In this document: in pieces, positions 1 through 4,537 of the stretch
How positions within the stretch are numbered: the first letter of the stretch is position 1
How the letters are laid out: each line of letters opens with the position of its first letter
From: Dehalococcoidia bacterium
GTDB taxonomy: Bacteria > Chloroflexota > Dehalococcoidia > Dehalococcoidales > G020351185
Length of the DNA: 7,682 nt
Assembly (NCBI GenBank): GCA_030640385.1
Contig: DAOWJL010000010.1
Coordinates: 1-7,682, forward strand
Direction of reading: 5' to 3'
The notes under the pieces: generated by a model
Told to the model about the DNA's origin: nothing
Seen by the model: only the letters and a program-made list of their open reading frames with translations
Databases searched by the model: none
Made by a program: the position numbers and the translations under genes

Positions 1-84
1 AACAGAATGAAATCCCGGGCCAATGGATCGTTGGTTTGCATTACTGAAATGGTAATCCGGATAAACCCCGAGTGGCAAACTGGC

Positions 85-97
85 TGACAGTTACTGT
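85..97. repeat. Short palindrome in the left intergenic region
   Basis: The 13 bases GACAGTTACTGTC form a 6+1+6 perfect inverted repeat. It lies in a 205-base stretch left of the RNase P RNA gene that otherwise holds no convincing gene. It could be a small hairpin, a protein-binding site or the scar of a small mobile element. No neighbouring sequence decides between these. Confidence 0.4.
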
Positions 98-101
98 CCC
101 T

Positions 102-158
102 TTATCGCTTAATTTGCCCTGACCCTACATCCTCTTTTTTACTGGCTTTTTCTGCCAT
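102..158 (-). other. Possible 18-codon reading frame downstream of rnpB
   Basis: An ATG frame encodes MAEKASKKEDVGSGQIKR and then a stop. It lies just downstream of the RNase P RNA gene on the same strand. The peptide is lysine-rich and hydrophilic, which is compatible with the first residues of a basic protein whose remainder has been lost, since the stop is immediately followed by the short palindrome at 85-97. There is only a weak GA-rich stretch before the ATG and no recognisable family. It may be a gene-start remnant or chance. The rest of 1-205 shows nothing else supportable. Confidence 0.2.
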
Positions 159-205
159 TTTCTCAATCCCAAGCTAGAGATGAATTTATTTATTTTAAAT
201 AATCA

Positions 206-566
206 GGCCAAGTAAACCTGTAAGCCGAGTTCTGTACTCCGGTAGTTACCGAAGCGGTGACCATCTATCTAGCCCTGGTGTTGCCACCAGGGTCAAGCGA
301 CCAACCCGGGGACAGGCCAGACGTCCTTATGTCCCTCTATTCGGTCTTGCTCCGGATGGGGTTTGCCCAGCCAGCCGGTCACCCGGCTGCTGGTGAGCTC
401 TTACCTCACCATTTCACCCTTACCGGCGGTTAATAAATCAACCACCGGCGGTATGTTTCTGTGGCACTTTCCGTGGGGTCGCCCCCCCTGGGCGTTACCC
501 AGCATCCTGCCTGGTGGAGCTCGGACTTTCCTCCCTTTTCAGGGCGGCCACCCGGTTTACTTGGCC
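206..566 (-). ncRNA. rnpB: RNase P RNA, class A
   Basis: This is the catalytic RNA of ribonuclease P, which removes 5' leaders from pre-tRNAs with the RnpA protein (not in the window). Read on the minus strand, it opens with GGCCAAGTAAACC and closes with the exact complement, giving a perfect 13-bp P1 helix that fixes the ends to within a few bases. The conserved core is present: GAGGAAAGTCCGAGCTCC near the 5' end, GTGCCACAGAAACATACC in the middle, then GGTGAGGTAAGAGCTCACC, CCGGAGCAAGACCGAATAG, AGATAGATGGTCACCGC and finally AGAACTCGGCTTACAG. The length of about 361 nt is normal for a bacterial RNase P RNA. In the L15 region that binds the tRNA 3' CCA, the sequence reads GGCAAAC where E. coli has GGUAAAC. 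Overlapping protein-like frames on the other strand are shadows. A GC-rich terminator is not evident downstream; the sequence beyond P1 is AT-rich. Confidence 0.97.
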
Positions 567-577
567 GATTATACTCT

Positions 578-605
578 AGTATAGCGGGTGTAATAAGTCA
601 ATCAA
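578..605 (-). promoter_or_regulatory. Sigma70-like promoter of rnpB
   Basis: On the minus strand, TTGATT (600-605) and TATACT (578-583) are separated by 16 bp. Transcription would begin about 7 bases on, near 570, which matches the 5' edge of the P1 helix at 566. A second TATAAT lies at 568-573, but no -35 box is correctly spaced for it, and it would start inside P1. Confidence 0.7.
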
Positions 606-650
606 TATGAATTTTTCCTTTTACTTAATTATAGTTGTTATGCTGAAGTA

Positions 651-760
651 GCACCAATCAAATTAAAGGGTGGCAAGGCTAGAGCTAAAAAGTTATCACC
701 CGAACGCAGAAAAGAGATAGCGGAAAGGCTGCTAGTGCTAGGTGGGCTAAGGTCAGTTAA
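651..760 (+). pseudogene. Broken small gene with GGKARAKKLSPERRKEIA...AARW tail
   Basis: From 669 the frame reads GGKARAKKLSPERRKEIAE up to base 725. It then runs out of register. From 728, in another frame, it continues AASARWAKVS and stops at TAA (758-760). Joining the two requires one missing base in AAG at 726-727, which would restore ...EIAEKAASARWAKVS. The pattern GGKARA-x-LSPERRxEIAxKAAxARW is a recurring conserved motif at the ends of many small bacterial proteins of unknown function (recalled family knowledge, not searched). No in-frame ATG precedes it. An ATG at 640-642 in a third frame hits a stop after three codons and could be the original start if further indels occurred. The remnant converges on the toxin gene, ending 5 bases before the toxin's stop codon. 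It is probably non-functional, and its original role is unknown. Confidence 0.65.
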
Positions 761-765
761 TCTTC

Positions 766-1083
766 TCAGGGATGTGGCACTATGCCCATAAGAGTTATTA
801 TGGGAATGCGATTACCAGTTTTGCCTATCTCGTCTGGTCCGTAATACCAATATAATCTATATGCATTCGGTGTATTTTGTTCCGCATAAGCCTCAAAAAC
901 CTTTTCTCCGCTTGGACTCCTTAGGCTTTTAAATTCATGGGTTTGGAGACTGGGATAATGTGGGTCTTGGGCCAGGAATTTAATGGCTTTCTTAACGGCC
1001 TTGTAATGTGATTCTTGAGAGGCATCGCCCTTAAGCGAGCGATAAACGCTTTTTACTTCGTCTGTCCATTTTAGTACGAACAA
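766..1083 (-). CDS. RelE/ParE-like toxin of a type II toxin-antitoxin pair
   Basis: A 105-residue basic protein. The N-terminal half is a helical hairpin (about residues 7-39, rich in Lys). It is followed by strands ending in AYRLYWYYGPDE (74-85) and IPIITLMGIVPHP (93-105), with THEFKSLRSPSGEKVFEAYAE between. This order of two helices then beta strands, together with the size and its place directly after an antitoxin gene, fits the RelE/ParE superfamily of mRNA-cleaving or gyrase-blocking toxins. I cannot say which activity applies, and no diagnostic catalytic set is visible. The start is TTG at 1081-1083. A TAAGG ribosome-binding sequence overlaps the antitoxin stop codon about 9 bases upstream, so translation is probably coupled to the antitoxin. 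An ATT one codon earlier is a less likely start. The gap to the antitoxin gene is 11 bases. Confidence 0.75.
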   Translation of the reverse strand: MFVLKWTDEVKSVYRSLKGDASQESHYKAVKKAIKFLAQDPHYPSLQTHEFKSLRSPSGEKVFEAYAEQNTPNAYRLYWYYGPDEIGKTGNRIPIITLMGIVPHP

Positions 1084-1094
1084 AATGCTCGGCC

Positions 1095-1379
1095 TTATAG
1101 GGTATCAAGATTAATCTTGGAAACCCTGCCTTCCGCAGCATCAGCAAAGCCACGTTTAATTGACGCTAACGCATCAGCATTTTGAAATAACCAAAGTTCT
1201 GAGGCTGGGATTGCGACCTGTGGGTCAAGCATGATTTGCCCCATGCTATTGCTATATATTTTATACATTACGCCTTCACTTACTAAAGTTTTGGGTAAAC
1301 TTACACGTCTCCTGAGGTCTGGTTTTACCACCCTATCAGACCTTTCAATAAAGTTTTCATCTCTTATTTTTATTGCCAT
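1095..1379 (-). CDS. AbrB-like antitoxin
   Basis: A 94-residue protein, first in a two-gene operon with the toxin. Residues 19-53 (KPDLRRRVSLPKTL...YKIYSNSMGQIMLDP) resemble a SpoVT/AbrB swapped-hairpin DNA-binding domain, with the typical R-R-x-x-LPK turn. Residues 54-84 (QVAIPASELWLF..ADALASIKRGFADAAEG) form an amphipathic segment that probably wraps the toxin. By family analogy it neutralises the toxin and represses its own promoter. The frame is open 27 codons further upstream to 1460. I chose the ATG at 1377-1379 because similarity to AbrB-type antitoxins begins only after it, and because the promoter -10 box (1386-1391) lies between the two candidate starts, so the longer form could not be made from that promoter. 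That also predicts an mRNA beginning at or next to the ATG, without a leader. Confidence 0.75.
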   Translation of the reverse strand: MAIKIRDENFIERSDRVVKPDLRRRVSLPKTLVSEGVMYKIYSNSMGQIMLDPQVAIPASELWLFQNADALASIKRGFADAAEGRVSKINLDTL

Positions 1380-1385
1380 ACTGCT

Positions 1386-1414
1386 ATAATGACACCAATT
1401 GGGAGTTGTGTCAA
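1386..1414 (-). promoter_or_regulatory. Promoter of the toxin-antitoxin operon
   Basis: On the minus strand, a consensus TTGACA (1409-1414) is followed by a 17-bp spacer and CATTAT (1386-1391). Six bases then precede the antitoxin ATG, so the expected start point falls on the A of the start codon. No Shine-Dalgarno sequence could be carried, which is consistent with a leaderless mRNA. Confidence 0.65.
1390..1413. promoter_or_regulatory. Inverted repeat operator over the TA promoter
   Basis: TGACAC and GTGTCA face each other across 12 bp, spanning the region from inside the -35 box to the edge of the -10 box. An 8-bp palindrome CCAATTGG lies inside. A protein bound here would block RNA polymerase, as expected for autoregulation by an AbrB-type antitoxin or its complex with the toxin. 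Confidence 0.55.
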
Positions 1415-1431
1415 GTGGGTTATACCCACTT
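1413..1431. repeat. Perfect 8-bp hairpin upstream of the TA promoter
   Basis: AAGTGGGT and ACCCACTT pair perfectly across a 3-base centre (TAT). The element abuts and slightly overlaps the -35 box. A third copy of ACCCACT lies at 1465-1471. It may be a second operator for the toxin-antitoxin complex. Alternatively it could be a weak hairpin for transcripts arriving from RNase HI, though no T-tract follows. Confidence 0.55.
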
Positions 1432-1490
1432 TTGACATTATTTTTAAAAAATAGTTTCAAATTGACCCACTAGCGAATTTTTAGATGATT

Positions 1491-1886
1491 TCACTTCAAG
1501 GCGGCGTTTGCCAGTTTATCGGCTTCTCTATTCTGCTGGCGGGGGATATGTTTTATTTTAAAGCCTTTCAGGCTGCCTTGCAGCTGCTTTACCCGCTGAT
1601 ACAGCGGCCTGAGGGCTTCTTTCCTTACCCGGTACTGCCCCTTAACCTGTTTGACTACCAGCTCCGAATCCGAATTCAACTCAATATTAGCGGCGCCCAG
1701 AGACAGAACCTCCTCAAGGGCAGCGATAATCGCCCTGTACTCAGCCTGGTTATTTGTCGCCTGACCGATGCTCTGCGAGATAGAAGCCACCAGCCCACCT
1801 CTTTCGTCACGGATAATGGCACCGATAGCCGCCCGCCCCGGATTGCCCCTCGAGACGCCATCGGTATGTATTATCAATCTTTTCAT
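1491..1886 (-). CDS. rnhA: Ribonuclease HI family protein
   Basis: A 131-residue single-domain protein that cleaves the RNA strand of RNA:DNA hybrids in the cytoplasm, removing R-loops and replication primers. All four catalytic acids of the RNase H fold are in place: D9 in HTDGVSRGNPG, E49 in NNQAEYRAI, D73 in NSDSELVVKQ, and D123 in NREADKLAN. The NPG turn and the H113-IPRQQN segment before the last Asp are typical of the RVT_3/YpdQ-like type. No extra domain is fused, unlike the RNase H/phosphatase fusions of actinobacteria. The ATG start lies 6 bases after the stop of the zinc-ribbon gene, and a weak GAG ribosome-binding site overlaps that stop, so the two genes are co-transcribed and probably coupled. 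No terminator is visible between this gene and the toxin-antitoxin promoter. Confidence 0.95.
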   Translation of the reverse strand: MKRLIIHTDGVSRGNPGRAAIGAIIRDERGGLVASISQSIGQATNNQAEYRAIIAALEEVLSLGAANIELNSDSELVVKQVKGQYRVRKEALRPLYQRVKQLQGSLKGFKIKHIPRQQNREADKLANAALK

Positions 1887-1892
1887 AAAATC

Positions 1893-2588
1893 TCAATCTA
1901 TAAACAGGATACGTCCACAGCTATCGCACATGATTATCCTGTTGCCCTTTACCCGCTGCAACTCGGCAGTTGATAGGGATATCCCACAACCGCGGCATAT
2001 CCCCTGCTCCACCCGGGCTACCGCTTTCCCTTTTTTTTGCCTGAGCTTTCTATAACAATCAGCCGTTTCGTCATCAATTCCGGCCAGGGCCTGCTGCCGT
2101 TCCTTCTTCAGCTTGGATAATAAAATTTTAAGCTCTTCGATCGCATCGGAAAGCTTCTGCTGCTCTTGCCGCCAGCTTTTCTCAACCTCACCCAGTTGCC
2201 GTCTTATCCCTGCCAGTTCGTTTATTGCCGCTTCTACCTGCTCCATAATCTCCAGGGCTTTTTCCTCCAGGCTATCGCGTTTATTCTTAAAGCTTTCAAC
2301 CTCGTGCTGCAGGCTGGACAACTCTTTCGGGCTTGTTATCCTGCCGCTGTAAAGAGTTTCCTGAGCTGACGACAGCTTGCCGGCGATATCCTCAATCTCC
2401 CATTCAGCATCGTGCTGTTTTTTCTTGAGCTCTCCAAGGCGCTGCTCGCCTGCTGACAGCCCATCTCTTGCCTCAAGCAGTATTCTGCTTTCCCCGAGCC
2501 TGGCCAGACTCTGTGTCAGGGTTTGCTCCTTTGACTCTATATCAAGCTCAATAGCCTGAAGCTGGTAGAGCTGCCTTGTTATACCCAT
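1893..2588 (-). CDS. Coiled-coil protein with C-terminal C4 zinc ribbon (CT398/DUF164-like)
   Basis: A 231-residue protein. Residues 5-185 form a long antiparallel coiled-coil hairpin rich in Glu, Leu, Lys and Gln. The C-terminal 40 residues hold a zinc ribbon with C198-x2-C201 and C221-x2-C224 in the contexts GICRGCGISL and IIMCDSCGRIL. This arrangement defines the CT398-like (zf-RING_7, old DUF164) family. Its biochemical function is not settled; nucleic-acid binding or an adaptor role is usually proposed. It leads an operon with RNase HI. A zinc-ribbon gene, an RNase H gene and rnpB close together is an arrangement I recall from actinobacteria and some Chloroflexota, suggesting a role near RNA metabolism (inference). 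The ATG is preceded by GAGGG at good spacing, so the start is secure. Confidence 0.9.
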   Translation of the reverse strand: MGITRQLYQLQAIELDIESKEQTLTQSLARLGESRILLEARDGLSAGEQRLGELKKKQHDAEWEIEDIAGKLSSAQETLYSGRITSPKELSSLQHEVESFKNKRDSLEEKALEIMEQVEAAINELAGIRRQLGEVEKSWRQEQQKLSDAIEELKILLSKLKKERQQALAGIDDETADCYRKLRQKKGKAVARVEQGICRGCGISLSTAELQRVKGNRIIMCDSCGRILFID

Positions 2589-2600
2589 TTTAACCCTCTT

Positions 2601-2629
2601 ATTTTATAGCCAATTCAACCGAATAGCAA
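2601..2629 (-). promoter_or_regulatory. Candidate promoter of the zinc-ribbon/RNase HI operon
   Basis: On the minus strand, TTGCTA (2624-2629), a 17-bp spacer and TAAAAT (2601-2606) precede the GAGGG ribosome-binding site by only a few bases, giving a very short leader. The -35 match is modest. Confidence 0.4.
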
Positions 2630-2645
2630 AAAACGACAAAACTCG

Positions 2646-2691
2646 TTGGTTTAATTAGAACATCTGTGCTATTCTTATAGTGTATTAAACC
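2646..2691 (+). promoter_or_regulatory. Candidate terminase promoter with spanning inverted repeat
   Basis: TTGGTT (2646-2651) and TATTCT (2670-2675) with an 18-bp spacer give a weak sigma70-like promoter for the terminase genes. TATAGT at 2676-2681 is an alternative -10. A perfect 8-bp inverted repeat, GGTTTAAT (2648-2655) and ATTAAACC (2684-2691), brackets the -10 area and could be an operator. A strong GAGGAGA ribosome-binding site (2692-2698) follows, 8 bases before the ATG. Confidence 0.35.
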
Positions 2692-2706
2692 GAGGAGACA
2701 AAATAT

Positions 2707-3075
2707 ATGCCAGCTGAAGCGGAAAACGGGAAACGGGGAGCCCCACCAAGCAATCAGAACGCCAGGAAACACGGCTTTTACTCCAAGGTTCTTGATGAAG
2801 AGGAGCAGCTTGATTTTGAGAAGGCTACCCGTGTCGAAGGCCTCGATGACGAGATTGCCATGCTGAGGGTAAGAATAAAATCCGTTCTCAGGCACGATCC
2901 GGACAATATAAAGCTTATTGCGCAGGCAACCAATGCCCTGGCCAAGCTTGTCAGCACCAGATACAACATAAGCAAGAATGACAAAAACGGGCTGAAGGAG
3001 GCAATAAATAACGTCCTCAAGGATGTTGCCCTGCCGCTTGGCATCGGCTTTATCGGAAAGATAATTGATAAATAG
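2707..3075 (+). CDS. Phage terminase small subunit-like protein
   Basis: A 122-residue protein. Near its N-terminus it carries GAPPSNQNARKHGFYS (11-26), a signature I associate with phage terminase small-subunit-like proteins (G-x-P-x-N-x-N-A-x-KHG). Residues 30-95 are predicted to be helical and charged (DEEEQLDFEKA...DDEIAMLRVRIKSVL), suitable for oligomerisation. The tail VALPLGIGFIGKII (107-120) is hydrophobic and could contact the large subunit. Small subunits recognise the packaging start site on phage DNA and load the motor. The gene has a strong ribosome-binding site (GAGGAGA) and overlaps the large-subunit gene by 11 bases. I cannot identify a classical HTH with certainty. The assignment rests on the N-terminal motif and on the neighbour. 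Confidence 0.75.
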   Translation: MPAEAENGKRGAPPSNQNARKHGFYSKVLDEEEQLDFEKATRVEGLDDEIAMLRVRIKSVLRHDPDNIKLIAQATNALAKLVSTRYNISKNDKNGLKEAINNVLKDVALPLGIGFIGKIIDK

Positions 3076-4444
3076 ACTGCGCCGCTACCAGATAAAGGTA
3101 GCGATGGCCATACTTGATAGCGTCTTCTACCGAAAGGGGCTTACTTTTTCGGTTGAGATCGCCCGGCAGGGAGGGAAAAACGAATTATCGGCCCAGCTGG
3201 AGCTACTTCTATTGACCCTCATGATGGCTACGCCTAAGAACATTATAAAATGCGCTCCCACCTTCAAACCACAGACCATCATCTTCATGATGCGCCTGAA
3301 GGACAGGCTGAATGATGCCGGCGAAGCCGGCATCTGGACAAACGAACTGAGCTATATAATCCGCCTGGGTGACGCCCGGGCTATCTTTCTATCCGCCGAT
3401 GAAACAGCCAATGTGGTCGGTAACACAGCTCATTTGCTGCTGGAAATAGACGAATCCCAGGACGTTTCCAAAGAGAAATACACAAAAGAGTTCAAACCGA
3501 TGGGGGCAACAACAAATGTTACAACGGTTCACTATGGCACCACCTGGGATGATTCCACTCTGCTTGAGGAGGTAAAGCAGACAAATCTTGAGCTGGAGAG
3601 GAGAGATGGCATCAGACGTCACTTCAGATATGACTGGCAGGAGGTAGCTAAATGCAATCCCGACTATCTAAACTATGTTGAAGCCGAAAGGGAGCGCCTG
3701 GGGGATAATCACCCACTGTTCCGAACCCAGTATTGCCTGTTACCCATTCACGGAGGCGGCGGTTTCCTGAACCACCAGCAGAAGGCACAGTTAGCCGGTC
3801 AACATACCAGAAAGCACCGGGCTGAGAGCGGCAGGTTCTATATCGCTGGCATTGACCTGGCCGGAGAAGCCGAGCAGGAAGCCAAAACAACGGTTAAAGA
3901 CCTGAAACCGCGCCAGGACTCAACAGTAGTTACTATAGGCGAGCTGGACTTCTCTGTTACCGATGGAATTCAAAAGCAACCCAGATTAAACATTGTGGAA
4001 AACTACTGGTGGACGGGTAAAAAACATACCGACCTCTACCCCCAATTGATAGATATTCTGAGCAATGTCTGGCACTGCCGCAGGGTGGTGATTGACGCCA
4101 CCGGCCTGGGGCAGCCGGTAAGCTCATTCCTGAAAAAGTCTCTCGGCTCAAGGATTTTGCCATTCACCTTTACCGCCCAATCAAAATCCCGGCTCGGATT
4201 TAACCTTTTAGCCGCTATCAACTCGGGCCGGTTGAAGATATATTCTGGCGATGGTTCACCGGAATACAGACAGTTCTGGTTTGAAATGGAGAAGGCGAAG
4301 AGCCAGTTCCGCCCCAACAAGACAATGAATTTCTATGTAGATCCCGGGGAGGGGCACGACGATTTCCTGATGAGCCTGGCGCTGCTTGTTGAAGCCTCGC
4401 AGAAGTATTCACCACGCAGCGCTAAAGGGAGCTCCAGGCTGTAA
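3065..4444 (+). CDS. Phage terminase large subunit (ATPase and nuclease)
   Basis: A 459-residue packaging motor subunit that would use ATP to translocate DNA into a prohead and cut it. RRYQ (6-9) is the adenine-binding Q motif near the start. The Walker A-like P-loop is ARQGGKN (33-39), with Asn where Ser or Thr usually follows the Lys. Walker B is LLLEIDES (124-131), with D129 and E130. YGTTW (157-161) is the likely coupling motif. The C-terminal RNase H-like nuclease keeps its acids: D264 in AGIDLAGE, D344 in VVIDATGLG, and D432/D433 in GHDDFLMSLALL. Length and domain order are complete, so it is not an obvious decayed fragment. The start is TTG at 3065-3067 because a stop lies immediately upstream in frame and the Q motif begins at residue 6; a GGAAAG sequence precedes it. 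No portal, protease, capsid or integrase genes follow. Confidence 0.9.
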   Translation: MINRLRRYQIKVAMAILDSVFYRKGLTFSVEIARQGGKNELSAQLELLLLTLMMATPKNIIKCAPTFKPQTIIFMMRLKDRLNDAGEAGIWTNELSYIIRLGDARAIFLSADETANVVGNTAHLLLEIDESQDVSKEKYTKEFKPMGATTNVTTVHYGTTWDDSTLLEEVKQTNLELERRDGIRRHFRYDWQEVAKCNPDYLNYVEAERERLGDNHPLFRTQYCLLPIHGGGGFLNHQQKAQLAGQHTRKHRAESGRFYIAGIDLAGEAEQEAKTTVKDLKPRQDSTVVTIGELDFSVTDGIQKQPRLNIVENYWWTGKKHTDLYPQLIDILSNVWHCRRVVIDATGLGQPVSSFLKKSLGSRILPFTFTAQSKSRLGFNLLAAINSGRLKIYSGDGSPEYRQFWFEMEKAKSQFRPNKTMNFYVDPGEGHDDFLMSLALLVEASQKYSPRSAKGSSRL

Positions 4445-4471
4445 TAAGTTTCAGAAGAAGCGTTAATATTA

Positions 4472-4507
4472 AAATCCCCCCTCTCCCATTACAGAGAGGG
4501 GGGATTT
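4472..4507. terminator. Bidirectional intrinsic-type terminator
   Basis: A 14-bp perfect stem, AAATCCCCCCTCTC with GAGAGGGGGGATTT, encloses an 8-base loop between two converging genes. On the minus strand the stem is followed by TTTTAATATT, a fair U-tract for the surface-protein gene. On the plus strand the U-run is short (ATTTAAC). It probably serves both the terminase and surface-protein transcripts. Confidence 0.85.
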
Positions 4508-4537
4508 AACTTGATTAAGCTAATTTATATCTATATA

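Noticed and set aside
1..87. A plus-strand open frame ending at TGA 85-87 that could be the tail of a gene beginning outside the window
   Set aside because: Only 28 codons are visible and the peptide (ending INPEWQTG) matches no family I recognise. It could equally be chance.
568..573. TATAAT as the -10 box of rnpB
   Set aside because: No -35 box is correctly spaced, and initiation would fall inside the P1 helix. The upstream TATACT fits the RNA's 5' end better.
363..584. A plus-strand frame of 73 codons
   Set aside because: It lies antisense to the RNase P RNA, whose structure fully explains the sequence.
1380..1460. A 27-codon N-terminal extension of the antitoxin
   Set aside because: It lies upstream of, and partly across, the promoter and operator, reads as atypical sequence (KLFFKNNVKSGYNPLD...), and has no similarity to antitoxins.
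1485..1973. A plus-strand frame of 162 codons
   Set aside because: It is antisense to RNase HI, which retains all catalytic residues; the plus-strand product has no recognisable features.
2599..2895. A minus-strand frame of 98 codons
   Set aside because: It is antisense to the small terminase gene and crosses its promoter and ribosome-binding site. Its hydrophobic look comes from the opposite strand of charged codons.
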